From: Mesorhizobium sp.
Lineage (GTDB): Bacteria > Pseudomonadota > Alphaproteobacteria > Rhizobiales > Rhizobiaceae
Direction: 5' to 3'
Length of the DNA: 64,000 nt
Assembly: GCA_004020645.1 (NCBI GenBank)
Contig: SAQL01000014.1
Coordinates: 116,073 to 180,072, forward strand
Part shown: piece after piece, positions 33,269 through 42,567 of the stretch
Numbering within the stretch: the first letter of the stretch is position 1
How the letters are laid out: each line of letters starts with the position of its first letter
Made by a program: the position numbers and the translations under genes
Notes under the pieces: model-generated
Database searches by the model: none
What the model was told of the DNA's origin: nothing
What the model saw: only the letters and a program-made list of their open reading frames with translations

Positions 33269-33979
33269 ATGACATCGGACGTGGCAATTATCGCTGGAGC
33301 AGGACCGGGGCTGAGCGCCTCGCTTGCACGTCTTCTCGCCAAGGAGGGATTTCGCGTGGTCCTGGCTGCCCGCAACGTCGGCAAGCTGAGCGCGCTGGTC
33401 GCCGAGACCGGAGCGTTGGCGGTCGAAACGGACGTTGCCGATGTCGCGTCGGTCGAAAACCTGTTCGACGTCGCCGACAAGGCCGGTCCTCTGTCGCTTG
33501 TGGTTTTCAATGCCAGCGGCCGCGCCCGCGGACCGATCGCCCACCTCGAACCCGAAGCGGTCAGACAGGCATTGCTGGTCGGCGCCTATGGCGGGTTCCT
33601 GGTCGGCCAGCAGGCCGCGCGCCGGTTGCTTTCCCGCGGCTCCGGCTCGATCCTGTTCACCGGCGCCACTGCCAGCGTCAAAGGGTTTGCGGGTTCGGCC
33701 GGCTTTGCCATGCCAAAGTTCGGCCTGCGCGGACTGGCCCAATCCATGGCCCGCGAACTCGCGCCGAAAAACATCCACGTCGCGCATTTCATCATCGACG
33801 GTGTGATCGCGCCGAACGAGCCCGGACAGAATAGGCCCGGACAGGCCGGCGAACCCGACCAGCAGGATCGCCGGCTGTCTCCGGACGCGATCGCCGAAAC
33901 CTATCTCGCAATCCACCGGCAGCATCGCAGCGCCTGGACTTGGGAGCTCGAACTCAGGCCGTGGATCGAAAATTTCTGA
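33269..33979 (+). CDS. SDR-family protein with Phe in place of the catalytic Tyr
   Basis: The 236-residue Rossmann protein has the N-terminal VAIIAGAGPGLSASLARLLA nucleotide-binding loop and VFNASGRARG in place of the NNAG motif. In classical SDRs the active-site motif is YxxxK; here the aligned segment is GFAMPKFGLRGLAQ, so Phe stands at the Tyr position while Lys is kept. The Ser is present in FTGATASVKG. Loss of the Tyr hydroxyl would weaken or abolish ordinary carbonyl reduction. A good Shine-Dalgarno (GAGGAG) precedes ATG 33269. The gene appears to be a single transcription unit. Confidence 0.83.
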   Translation: MTSDVAIIAGAGPGLSASLARLLAKEGFRVVLAARNVGKLSALVAETGALAVETDVADVASVENLFDVADKAGPLSLVVFNASGRARGPIAHLEPEAVRQALLVGAYGGFLVGQQAARRLLSRGSGSILFTGATASVKGFAGSAGFAMPKFGLRGLAQSMARELAPKNIHVAHFIIDGVIAPNEPGQNRPGQAGEPDQQDRRLSPDAIAETYLAIHRQHRSAWTWELELRPWIENF

Positions 33980-34191
33980 GTCTCGGCCGGACTGCAATTC
34001 GTGCAAGTGTTTGCCATGATGCCTTCGTGCCATGGAACACCCGTTCGGACGTTATTTGCCTGCCGGCCGCCAAACGCATAGCGGACTTTCTTCCATTGGC
34101 ATCGAGATTGGATCGACCATTGCTTTGATCGCAACGACCTGCGTGTCACCGTAAGGGCCTGATCCAAGCCTGAGGCAGGAGGAGGTTGACC

Positions 34192-35211
34192 ATGGCCAGG
34201 ATTGTACCCGTGCTCGATCTCAGCCGTCTCGAACAGGGCGCGTCGGAGCGTCGGACCTTTCTGTTCGACCTGCGCACGGCTGCCCGCGATGTCGGCTTCT
34301 TCTATCTCAGCGGCCACGGAATTTCGGCTGTGGAGATCGACCAGGTGCTCGACGCCTCGCGGCGGTTCTTTGCCTTGCCGGAAGCCGACAAGCTGGCCAT
34401 CGAAATGGTCACGTCTCCACAATTCCGCGGCTACACGCGCACGGGCGGCGAACTGACCAAGGGCAAGGCCGATTGGCGCGAACAGCTCGACATCGGCGTC
34501 GAGCGTCGACCCATTCCACAGGGGCCGGGCATTCCTGCCTGGACGCGGCTGCAAGGGCCGAACCAATGGCCTTCGGCCCTGCCGGAACTCAAGCCGGCGC
34601 TGCTGGCATGGCAGACCAAGGCGACGGGGGCGGCAGTCCGCCTGCTGAAGGCCTTCGCGCTGTCGCTCGACCAGGCCGAGGACGCTTTCGATCCGGTCTA
34701 TAGCGGTGAGCCCAACCATCGCATGAAGATCGTGCGCTATCCCGGACGCGACGCAACCGGCGGCGACCAGGGCGTCGGCGCACACAAGGACGGCGGTTTC
34801 CTGACGCTCCTGCTTCAGGACGACAACAAAGGGCTGCAGGTCGAATATGACGGAAGCTGGGTGAATGTGGATCCCATCCCCGGAACGCTGGTGGTAAACA
34901 TCGGCGAGCTCCTCGAACTGGCATCGAACGGTTATCTCAGGGCGACGGTCCACCATGTCGTCACGCCGCCGGCCGGTGTCGAGCGGATTTCGGTTCCGTT
35001 CTTCTTCAGCGCCCGGCTCGATGCGACGATCCCCTTGCTCACCCTGCCTGAAGAACTGGCTGCCGAGGCGCGCGGACCGGCGAGCGATCCGGACAATCCG
35101 CTGTTTCGCGATGTCGGCACCAACGTGCTGAAAAGTCGCCTGCGCTCGCATCCTGACGTGGCGCGCCGGCACTATGCCGATCTCCTTGAGACGAGGGCGT
35201 CACCCGTCTGA
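34192..35211 (+). CDS. 2-oxoglutarate/Fe(II) oxygenase, isopenicillin N synthase family
   Basis: The 339-residue enzyme has the non-haem dioxygenase N domain (VPVLDLSRLEQG, ARDVGFFYLSGHGIS) and the double-stranded beta-helix core. Iron ligands are visible as HKDGGFLTLLLQD (His and Asp) and the later HHVV His, followed by the 2-oxoglutarate Arg region ERISVPFFFSARLDATI. ATG 34192 follows an AGGAGG at 34179-34184. The gene is monocistronic and ends before a strong terminator. The substrate could be a small amino or hydroxy acid, but nothing near it identifies one. Confidence 0.88.
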   Translation: MARIVPVLDLSRLEQGASERRTFLFDLRTAARDVGFFYLSGHGISAVEIDQVLDASRRFFALPEADKLAIEMVTSPQFRGYTRTGGELTKGKADWREQLDIGVERRPIPQGPGIPAWTRLQGPNQWPSALPELKPALLAWQTKATGAAVRLLKAFALSLDQAEDAFDPVYSGEPNHRMKIVRYPGRDATGGDQGVGAHKDGGFLTLLLQDDNKGLQVEYDGSWVNVDPIPGTLVVNIGELLELASNGYLRATVHHVVTPPAGVERISVPFFFSARLDATIPLLTLPEELAAEARGPASDPDNPLFRDVGTNVLKSRLRSHPDVARRHYADLLETRASPV

Positions 35212-35374
35212 AGAGGTCAGAGCAAATAGAACGGGAATTTTCGTTATCCCGCCGGCTTATGGAATTTTGTTCGTCGCCAACACGCCCAAACAAGCTCAAA
35301 CAGGTAACACCGTTCGACGGTTTCCTCCCATTCCGCTGAACGGCGTTCCCCTCTGAAGGTTGTAACCTTCTTTT

Positions 35375-35407
35375 GGCCGGGCCGTATTCGAGCCCGGCCA
35401 TTTTTTT
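35375..35407 (+). terminator. Rho-independent terminator
   Basis: The 8-bp GC-only stem GGCCGGGC/GCCCGGCC with a 9-base loop is followed by A and seven T. It stands 164 bases after the oxygenase gene. A smaller stem, GAAGGTT/AACCTTC, lies just before it at 35355-35370. Confidence 0.85.
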
Positions 35408-35564
35408 CGTGCGATTTCGGCAAATCAGCTGTGGTCGTCGAACCATGAACTGGGACTGCCGGCTTTGCCGTAAGCGATCCATATGCACCTGCCTTCCACA
35501 CTGCGTCGAGTGGGAGGCGGCAGATGCAGAAGGGTGCGGGAGCGAAAAAGCCAGGTGGCGTCAC

Positions 35565-36200
35565 ATGACAGCCGACGCCCTGTTGTCGCCGGCAGCGGTA
35601 TCCGGCTTCGTGTTCGGCCTCGGGCTTATCTTTTCCCTCGGCCCCCAGAACCTCATGCTGATCCAGGCGGGACTGACGCGCAGCCACCCCTTTGCGGTCG
35701 CTTCCACCGGTTACGTCTCGGAAATCGCTTTGGTAACCATGGGAATCGGCGGGCTTGGAACGCTGCTGACGCACCATCCCGCAATCTCCGGTGTGCTGCA
35801 GGCGGCATGCGCCGTATTCCTCGCCTGGTGGGGCGCGCGCACCTTGCTCAACATCAGCCGGAAACGCAGTACGGCAGCTGCCATAACAGGCGGCAAGTCC
35901 CGATCTAGGGCGATCGGGTCGATGCTCGCCGTCACCTGGCTCAATCCTCTGGTTTGGCTCGAGGCGATGTTTCTCGTCGGCGTTCTCTCGTTCAGCTACG
36001 GCAGCGAGGAACAGGCGGGGTTCGCAGCCGGGTTCCTCACGGCTTCCGCGATCAAGTTCTATGGCTGGAGCCTGGCCGGGGTGAGCCTGTCGCGCCGCTT
36101 CGACCGCCCGATCTACCGCAGGCGGATGGACGCGATCGCCGGTCTCGTTCTGATCCTGGCAGCCCTTCTCCTGGCTGCACACATCCTGCACGGAGCTTGA
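35565..36200 (+). CDS. LysE/ArgO-family amino-acid exporter
   Basis: This 211-residue inner-membrane protein has about six hydrophobic helices. The N-terminal helix contains the family signature FVFGLGLIFSLGPQNLMLIQ then AGLTRS, and WLNPLVWLEAMFLVGVLSFS lies in the middle. LysE-type proteins export basic or other amino acids. ATG 35565 is chosen because the longer frame to 35373 adds 64 polar, Cys-rich residues that do not belong to the family. It ends 60 bases from the convergent large regulator gene. Confidence 0.85.
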   Translation: MTADALLSPAAVSGFVFGLGLIFSLGPQNLMLIQAGLTRSHPFAVASTGYVSEIALVTMGIGGLGTLLTHHPAISGVLQAACAVFLAWWGARTLLNISRKRSTAAAITGGKSRSRAIGSMLAVTWLNPLVWLEAMFLVGVLSFSYGSEEQAGFAAGFLTASAIKFYGWSLAGVSLSRRFDRPIYRRRMDAIAGLVLILAALLLAAHILHGA

Positions 36201-36260
36201 GTGATGACCGCCAGACCGACGATAGCCCGGTGTTTCGCCAGACAGCGCAACACATCGTCA

Positions 36261-39200
36261 TCAGCGCGTGTGCCGCACGAGATAGGGGTCGACCAGGGCG
36301 CGTATTTCCGCAGCGGGCGCCGCTTCTCCGGCAGCACGCAACGCCCGTTCGTAGCGCGCATAGTCGTCGACCGCGCCTTCGAAATCACGGCGCGACAGCC
36401 GCTCCTTGATCAGCGCCTTGCAGACGGGTCCGGCATCCGGATAGAGATCCAACGTCCTCTGATAAATCGAGCGCGCTTCATGGGCGTTGGTCGCCTCCAG
36501 CCGCTGGCCGATCCGCAATGCGAGATCGATCAGATCGCGACGCACTTTTTCAGCGGCAGCGAGCGACCAGAAGCTGGCTCGCTCGTGCAGAAACAGCGGA
36601 CCGGGGAATGTGAGGAAGAGGGTTTTCGCGTCCGGGCGCAGTTCGGCCGCCTCGCCGTAGGTTGTCGCGGCGGACTTGAGCCGTGCATCCCAGTCTGCGA
36701 GGTCGATCCAGACCTTGTCCGACGCGAGGCGAAGCCTGCCTTCGCGCTGGACGATGAGATCGATCCGCCCGAGCAGCTTGCGCAGCCGATGCAGCGCTTG
36801 CTCGCAGGCCGCCCGCGCCTGGTCGCCGTCGAGGTCGGGCCACAGCCAGTCCTGAAGGGTCTCCATCGAGCTTGTGTTGTCTTTCGAGATCGCCAGCACC
36901 CGCAGGATGTCGAGAGCCTTCGTCGGTGGCTTGGCGCCGAGAGGGAGAGGGTTTCCGTCGAGTTCGAGCCGAAAGCCTCCGAGAACGTGGACCTTGAGCG
37001 GCCATGGCCAGGCTGCGGGCCGCCGCTGCGGCGCGTCCAGCCGGCGTTCCGCGATCAGCGACCGGCAAAGCTTGGGCTCGAAGCTGCGCGCAAGCGCATC
37101 ACCAAGCAGTTCGGCGAGCAAGTCCGGAACGTTAAGGAGCACCATTGGCCAGCTGATGTCGCGGAGCGCCACCATGAAGAGCTTCAGCCGATCGCCATAG
37201 TGCGGATCCCCGTCCCACAGGCTCTCCAGCGCGGCAGCTCCCAGGATGCATATCTCCGTACGCTTGCGGGCGCCGCCCTCCAGCCGCGGCAGCAGGTCGC
37301 TGAGTAGCGCGGCGGCTTCGCGCGGCTTCCTGTCGGCGAGAAGCACCTGGAAATTCGTGATGTAGTGCGGCCAGCGCTCGACCATGGGCTCATTGGCGGC
37401 TTCGATCGCCGCCATGAAGCGCTCGCAATCCTGGTAGGCGGCCACGAAATCGCCTTGCCTGGCATGAAGCGCGGCATTGCAATCGGCGACTACGGCCACC
37501 TGCGTGGTGAAGCGGCTGTCGGCGATCTCGGCCAGGCGAGCGACCACCTGATGGAATTCGGCAAAATCGTTGCGGAACTTCATTTGCATCTGAAGATGGT
37601 ACAGGCCACCGAACTCCACGCCCTTGAGCGACTCGCGCTCACCGATGGCGATCGCCTCCCGCAACGCCGCTTCGGCCGAAGGATAGGGAAAGCCCTTTCT
37701 CCTGTAAGGGAAATAACGGCCGCTCTTGGCGCCGAAGGCGACCAGCCACATGCCGAGAACCCAAGGCAGCACATCCTTGTCGCCCAAATCCTCGACAACG
37801 CTGTCTACGGCCTTCGTGAACAGATCCGCCCGCATGGTCGATACCGAATGCTCGATCAGCGTTTCGCTCGCGAGCAGACGCAATCCGCTTGGATCGCGCT
37901 CGGGGTTCCTGGTCAGCCGCTCCAGCAGTTCCGTTTCCAGCGCTTGCCCGGCCGGACTGTTGCCATAGTAGTCGTCCGCGAAATTCAGCGCCCGCATCAT
38001 GCCAATGCGCACCAGCATCGCTTCCTCGGGAGGCAGTTCCGGGAGGCCGCGTTCGATCAGCTCGAACGCCCGGCGGGTCCACATCGAAAGACCTTCATAG
38101 GTCCGCCAACTGGCCGTCTTGACCAAGACGGCGCGCGACACGGTGAGACACAGACCGCGCAGATCGTCGGCCTCGCCAAAGGCTTGCCATGCTCTCGACA
38201 GCCAGCGCTCCGCCGCAGCGTCGTCCGGCATGTGGGCCACGCCCAGCCAATAGAAATGCCAGCCGTTCATGAACGCTTCCGGCAACCGGCCGCACCATTC
38301 GATGAAGGTCGCCCGGCCTCCTTGCGCCAGCACGGCCTCCGCGCGGCTCAGTATCAGCTCGCTCGCTTGGTCCCAGTCCTCGGCCTGCAAGGCGAGGTGT
38401 ATGGCTTCGTCAGGACGACCGGCCTCCGCAAGAACCTTCGCCGCCTTTCGCCGAAGCGATCGCTGCTCTTCCATGACCACGTGCTGTGCGAAGCGCCGGT
38501 CAAGAAAGTCCCGCAAGAGGTCGTGCAGGTAAAAGGTGTCGCGGCTGTTTTCCAAGCGCGTGACCAGCAACTGCCGCCTGTAGAGCCTGTCGAGCAGCTT
38601 GCCCGCTTCGTCCGACCCGATCATCACGTTCGCCAGTTCGGCGCTGATCTCGGGCAGCAGGTTCAGCTTCAGGAGCATTTCCTGGTCGGCGGCAGGGAGG
38701 GAAAGGAAAAAATGGCGGCCGAGAACATCCGACAGTGCATTCGGTCCGCCGAAAACCGTGTCGTCAGGTCCGACCGCCGAGCCGTGGTCCGCGAGAAGAA
38801 CCAGTCCAATCGCCCAGCCGCGCGCTGCTGCGACATCGAATGAGACGGCGGCGTTCCTCGAACGCAGTTGCACGAGATCGCGCGCTTCCTCGGCCGAGAA
38901 TTCGAGCGCCGATCGGTTGACGACGGCCATCTGGCCCTTGAGAACGAGGTCGCCCAATTCCTCCTGAGGCAGTGTTCTCGAGGCGCAGATGCACCGAACC
39001 GTGTCGGGAAGCTCCCGGAACATCACCGAGAGCATCGCTCGGAATTCGGGCGTGTCGGCATCGTGCAAATCGTCGAGGACCAGAATGGTGCCGGGTTTCA
39101 GCCGCGCGAAATAGGCTCTGAAGAAGCGCCTGGCAAACTCCTTCGGCTGCTCGGCATATTCCACGCCGAACACCGGCATGTCCGCGGCCGAGGCGAGTGA

Positions 39201-39491
39201 CTGCGCCAGGTATTGAAAGAAGCGCGCAATATCCTGGTCGCCCTCGTCGATGCGGAACCACACATGCGGTGCATCGATGCTTTCGAGATAGTCGATGACC
39301 GCCGTCGTCTTGCCGTAGCCGGCCGGCGCGGCCACCCAGCATACGCTCGATCGCGATTTCAGGTCGATCGCTTCGAGAACGCGGTTCCGCCTCAGTATCC
39401 TGGCGCTGCGCGGCGCCGCCAGCTTGGCGAGCCGGCCTGTGCCCGAGTGCGGGCGGTTCGCATCGGCTTCAACGGCGTCTAGGGGGGTCAT
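36261..39491 (-). CDS. Very large MalT/LuxR-like ATPase regulator with C-terminal BTAD domain
   Basis: The protein of 1076 residues has an N-terminal STAND-type ATPase (Walker A VAAPAGYGKTT near residue 50, Walker B ILVLDDLHDA), a long TPR-like helical middle (residues about 350-830), and a C-terminal DNA-binding module of SARP style: WPWPLKVHVLGGFRLELDG, PPTKALDILRVLAIS, LQDWLWPDLDGDQARAACEQ, followed by the BTAD helices to the end. It resembles signal-integrating regulators that oligomerise on ligand binding. Its targets are not obvious. The gene stands alone, and its upstream region carries the decayed cysH 3'-end copy. Confidence 0.85.
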   Translation of the reverse strand: MTPLDAVEADANRPHSGTGRLAKLAAPRSARILRRNRVLEAIDLKSRSSVCWVAAPAGYGKTTAVIDYLESIDAPHVWFRIDEGDQDIARFFQYLAQSLASAADMPVFGVEYAEQPKEFARRFFRAYFARLKPGTILVLDDLHDADTPEFRAMLSVMFRELPDTVRCICASRTLPQEELGDLVLKGQMAVVNRSALEFSAEEARDLVQLRSRNAAVSFDVAAARGWAIGLVLLADHGSAVGPDDTVFGGPNALSDVLGRHFFLSLPAADQEMLLKLNLLPEISAELANVMIGSDEAGKLLDRLYRRQLLVTRLENSRDTFYLHDLLRDFLDRRFAQHVVMEEQRSLRRKAAKVLAEAGRPDEAIHLALQAEDWDQASELILSRAEAVLAQGGRATFIEWCGRLPEAFMNGWHFYWLGVAHMPDDAAAERWLSRAWQAFGEADDLRGLCLTVSRAVLVKTASWRTYEGLSMWTRRAFELIERGLPELPPEEAMLVRIGMMRALNFADDYYGNSPAGQALETELLERLTRNPERDPSGLRLLASETLIEHSVSTMRADLFTKAVDSVVEDLGDKDVLPWVLGMWLVAFGAKSGRYFPYRRKGFPYPSAEAALREAIAIGERESLKGVEFGGLYHLQMQMKFRNDFAEFHQVVARLAEIADSRFTTQVAVVADCNAALHARQGDFVAAYQDCERFMAAIEAANEPMVERWPHYITNFQVLLADRKPREAAALLSDLLPRLEGGARKRTEICILGAAALESLWDGDPHYGDRLKLFMVALRDISWPMVLLNVPDLLAELLGDALARSFEPKLCRSLIAERRLDAPQRRPAAWPWPLKVHVLGGFRLELDGNPLPLGAKPPTKALDILRVLAISKDNTSSMETLQDWLWPDLDGDQARAACEQALHRLRKLLGRIDLIVQREGRLRLASDKVWIDLADWDARLKSAATTYGEAAELRPDAKTLFLTFPGPLFLHERASFWSLAAAEKVRRDLIDLALRIGQRLEATNAHEARSIYQRTLDLYPDAGPVCKALIKERLSRRDFEGAVDDYARYERALRAAGEAAPAAEIRALVDPYLVRHTR

Positions 39492-40046
39492 GGGGGCTCC
39501 CGCTCGACCAATCCTCAGACGCCGGTCGTGCCGCCATGACCGTCCCGCCGCCCAGATTGACCTCAGCGTAGCGCAATCATGCGACAATTCGTAGTGGCTT
39601 CGCAGATGAAGCGGCAACGGCCGGTTCTAGGCGTCGACCGGATGCCTGCGCGGTCGCGAAATCAGGACGCGGAGGAGAGGGATTGGGCGACCGGTCGATC
39701 CCGCGCTCCGTCTTCGACCAAATGCGGTAGGATATCAGATCATTCCAATTCCCTCCGATTGGCGAGCTCAGGGCTGCTTGGCAGTCCTTTCCAACTCACG
39801 AGCTCATCGTGTGCGCGGCAGCATCCTCGTACATCGGTACGGTCACCTAGTTTCCCGGCAGCTGATCTCCTAGTTTTCGCGAGCTTGCCTAGTTTTCAAT
39901 CATGCGACCTTCTACGCCTTCCTTCTGGACAGCCATACGACAACCGCTGACCCGCAACAGACATTAGGAACGTCAGAGACACGCTATACCAAGACGTTGT
40001 ACGGCTTGGTGGCGCACGCTTGGGCGCGGACATCGTTCGAGAAAAA
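39492..40046. other. Gene-free stretch with repeat copy A and three CCTAGTTTTC-like motifs
   Basis: This 555-bp region lies between the large regulator and the cupin gene. It contains the decayed cysH tail (39609-39718). Three copies of a CCTAGTTT(T)C motif occur at 39846-39854, 39869-39878 and 39888-39897, spaced 23 and 19 bases. No coding frame is supported in the remainder. Confidence 0.6.
39609..39718 (-). repeat. Direct repeat copy A: decayed 3' end of cysH plus downstream flank
   Basis: 39609-39678 matches 43473-43542 at about 67 of 70 positions, and 39688-39718 matches 43571-43601 at about 26 of 31, with a shorter spacer in copy A. Read on the minus strand, the second block encodes SKTERGIDRS where cysH has SKMECGIHRS, so the catalytic Cys codon has become Arg. 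It is in the same orientation as copy B. Confidence 0.85.
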
Positions 40047-40427
40047 TTAAGTCTCGTAGTAGTGAAGCTCGAGCAGCAGGCACCCGGTATGCGACCGGAA
40101 CGGACCGTGATAGACGCCAGGCGGCCGGCAAGCGTAGGTGTTCGGGGCAAAACTCAGCGACGGCTCTTGGCCTGAAGATCCGCCGACGATGAGATCTCCC
40201 GATATGAGATAGACCTCTTCCCAGTATTCATGCACGAACGGCACCGTCGTATAGGCGCCCGGTGCAAACCGTAGCAGCCGCGTGCGGTGCCCGGTCTTGC
40301 CCGCGTTGTCAAGCCGGCCGGCAAGGATCTTCTGCTCGATGCCGGGCGGGTAACCAGGCGGCGAATGCCAGTCCTCCCCGGTCATGTCGATTGTGTGAAA
40401 TTCCTTGTGTTCCTTTCGGATCGGCAT
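40047..40427 (-). CDS. Cupin-domain protein of the flavin monooxygenase operon
   Basis: The 126-residue single-domain cupin has TGHRTRLLRFAPGAYTTVPF then VHEYWEEVYLISGDL, carrying the His/Glu metal ligands, and CRPPGVYHGPFRSHTG, the second motif. It starts at ATG 40427, nine bases after the oxygenase stop, and ends the minus-strand operon. Such cupins often act on an oxygenated aromatic or sit as accessory dioxygenases. The substrate is not known. Confidence 0.83.
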   Translation of the reverse strand: MPIRKEHKEFHTIDMTGEDWHSPPGYPPGIEQKILAGRLDNAGKTGHRTRLLRFAPGAYTTVPFVHEYWEEVYLISGDLIVGGSSGQEPSLSFAPNTYACRPPGVYHGPFRSHTGCLLLELHYYET

Positions 40428-40435
40428 GGCAAACC

Positions 40436-41923
40436 TCAAGCGGCAACCGGAGCGGCACGGTCGACCTCGTCGTCCAGCGAATAGCTGTCAAGCATGTGGT
40501 CGACGAGCTGCGTGCAGCGGTCCCAGTCGAAGGTGCGGAAGCTGTGCCCCTTAGTCACGAAGGTAGCGCCGGCATAGAACATCTCGTATTGCGTGTGGCG
40601 CGAGGCGAACTCTGAGCCGATCGCATCCCAGGCCAGCTTGAAGAATTTTACCCGGCCCTTCGACGAAGTGACCGGCGATTGCTGTGTCTTTTCAATCAGA
40701 CTGCACAGCTCCGGATCGGCGAAATCCTGGACGGAAGACGGCAGCATGATCAGTCCGCCGCCCGCCATGTCGCGCAAGGCGAGGATCACCCCGGCATAGA
40801 GTTGCTGTGTCAGCACCTGAGCCGAATAGAGCGTATGCGCGTCGGGCACGAAATAGGCGCCAAGCATGCGGCCCTTCACCTCCATGGCGTGTACTAACGC
40901 GTCGACCATGGTGTTCTGCGCCGCAAGCATGCCCAGCGTCTCGCGCACCTGCGGAAAGTTGGTGACGCCGTTGGTCTCGGCGATGCGCCGGGCGATGCCG
41001 ACAAGGAAGCGCATCTTCACCATCAGGCGGATCTGCGCCTGGTAGTTCTGGAAGACATGCGCCGGCGTGGCATGGAACTGCCGTTGGCACATGGCGATGT
41101 CTCCGTTGATAAAGACGCGCTCCCAGGGAACTTTCACATTGTCGAAGTAGAGCACGGCATCGTTCTCGTCGAAGCGGCTGGCGAGTGGATTATCGAAGAC
41201 ACTGGCGGCGCTCTCCTCGTAGGATTTGCGCGACAGGATCTTTAGCCCGCCGGCATTCATCGGCACGGCGAAGGACACAGCATAGGGCTCGTCGCCCTCG
41301 CGCAGCGGCTGGATGCAGGTGACGAACACCTCGTTTGCCACGATGCCGCCGGTCGCCAGCATCTTGGCGCCGCGGATTGTCAGGCCTGCTGCGTCCTGGT
41401 CGACGACGCCGGCGGTGAGGAAGCGGTCCTGCTGCTCACCCGCGGACTTCGAGCGGTCGGCCTGTGGATTGATGATGACGTAGGTGAGATAGAGTTCATT
41501 GTCCCGGGCGTAACGGTAATATTCAGCAAGTGCCGCGGCTCGCGCCTTGTCATAGGCCTCGAAGACCTCGATCCCCATGAACATGCCGGAAATGCAGGAA
41601 GCGACATGGTCTGGGGCGCGGCCAAGAAAGCCATAATGAAGCTCCGTCCAGGCTTCCAGCGCCTTGCGCCGTTCGACGAGCTCGGCATGGCTGCGCGGCA
41701 ACTGCCAGATGCGATTGGCCCGCTGCCCGCCACTTTCGGGCACCTCAAAGGTCATCAGTTCCCAGTTATCCGGCCGCGCCTGAAAATCGTAGAGCGCGCC
41801 GACCGACCGGATGGTCTGTCGGAAGGCGGGATGCGCGGTGACGTCGCCGGCCGTCTGCCCGTTGATATAGACCTGCCTGCCGTCTCTCAGCATCTCGATA
41901 TGCTGCGCCCCAGTCTTGATCAT
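40436..41923 (-). CDS. Two-component flavin monooxygenase, oxygenase (4-hydroxyphenylacetate 3-hydroxylase/HpaB family)
   Basis: The 495-residue protein is of the HpaB type: N-terminal GAQHIEMLRDGRQVYINGQT, HYGFLGRAPDHVASCISGMF, TYVIINPQADRSK, ENDAVLYFDNVKVPWERVFI, and a helical C-terminal domain with DRCTQLVDHML. It uses FADH2 supplied by the reductase encoded just upstream to hydroxylate a phenol or related compound. ATG 41923 follows GGAGGG. The upstream in-frame extension to 42493 reads antiparallel frames of the reductase gene and is not real. Confidence 0.9.
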   Translation of the reverse strand: MIKTGAQHIEMLRDGRQVYINGQTAGDVTAHPAFRQTIRSVGALYDFQARPDNWELMTFEVPESGGQRANRIWQLPRSHAELVERRKALEAWTELHYGFLGRAPDHVASCISGMFMGIEVFEAYDKARAAALAEYYRYARDNELYLTYVIINPQADRSKSAGEQQDRFLTAGVVDQDAAGLTIRGAKMLATGGIVANEVFVTCIQPLREGDEPYAVSFAVPMNAGGLKILSRKSYEESAASVFDNPLASRFDENDAVLYFDNVKVPWERVFINGDIAMCQRQFHATPAHVFQNYQAQIRLMVKMRFLVGIARRIAETNGVTNFPQVRETLGMLAAQNTMVDALVHAMEVKGRMLGAYFVPDAHTLYSAQVLTQQLYAGVILALRDMAGGGLIMLPSSVQDFADPELCSLIEKTQQSPVTSSKGRVKFFKLAWDAIGSEFASRHTQYEMFYAGATFVTKGHSFRTFDWDRCTQLVDHMLDSYSLDDEVDRAAPVAA

Positions 41924-41937
41924 CTTACCCTCCGCGA

Positions 41938-42474
41938 TCAGTAGTGGATGTCGAGCGGCCAAAGCGGCGCCGCGAATTCCGTTGGCTGCAGTGATGCGTA
42001 GCGCCCCTTGCCGAAAACGAGCGGTTGCCGGTCGGCGAAGGACCGAAAATGCTTCACCCTTGCGATGAACAGCACGTGGTCGCCGGCCTCGTGCCTGGCC
42101 CACGGCTCGCAGTCGAACAGCGCCGCCGCGCCGGGCAGCACCGGGGCGCCACAGCGGCCTTGCTCGAACCGCATCCCCTCCCACTTGTTGGAAAGCGGCT
42201 TGGCGAAGCGGTTGGAAATGTCCTTCTGGTTTTCCGAGAGAACGTTGACCGTGTAACTGGCGGCCTTCTGCCATAGTGGCAGGCTCGCCGAACCACGGTC
42301 GATGCTGAACAGGACGAGTGGTGGATCGAGAGAGAGCGAGTTGAACGAACTCATCGTCATGCCGAGCAGCTCGCCTTCGGCCACACAGGTGACGACGCAG
42401 ACGCCGGTCGGAAACTGTCCCAGTGCCTGCCGGAACGCGCGCACGTCGAAAGCCGTTTCCCTTTCGATGATCAT
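41938..42474 (-). CDS. Flavin reductase component (HpaC-like)
   Basis: The 178-residue FMN-binding split-barrel protein has FRQALGQFPTGVCVVTCVAE, GMTMSSFNSLSLDPPLVLFS then DRGSASLPLW, YTVNVLSENQKDISNRFAKP, and DHVLFIARVKHF. It reduces free flavin with NAD(P)H for the oxygenase encoded 15 bases downstream. The pair with the cupin and the upstream GntR gene makes a compact aromatic or phenolic catabolic module. Confidence 0.9.
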   Translation of the reverse strand: MIIERETAFDVRAFRQALGQFPTGVCVVTCVAEGELLGMTMSSFNSLSLDPPLVLFSIDRGSASLPLWQKAASYTVNVLSENQKDISNRFAKPLSNKWEGMRFEQGRCGAPVLPGAAALFDCEPWARHEAGDHVLFIARVKHFRSFADRQPLVFGKGRYASLQPTEFAAPLWPLDIHY

Positions 42475-42567
42475 GCCCCGGCCCTTTCGGCATCGATCTG
42501 TTAAGTCACGATAATCAATTCACCAATTCCGTTGACCAACTGCCATGCGAACGGCGCGGCCTCCCTC

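Noticed and set aside
41924..42493. Extension of the oxygenase frame to 685 residues
   Set aside because: The added part overlaps the flavin reductase gene in another frame; a strong ribosome-binding site lies before ATG 41923.
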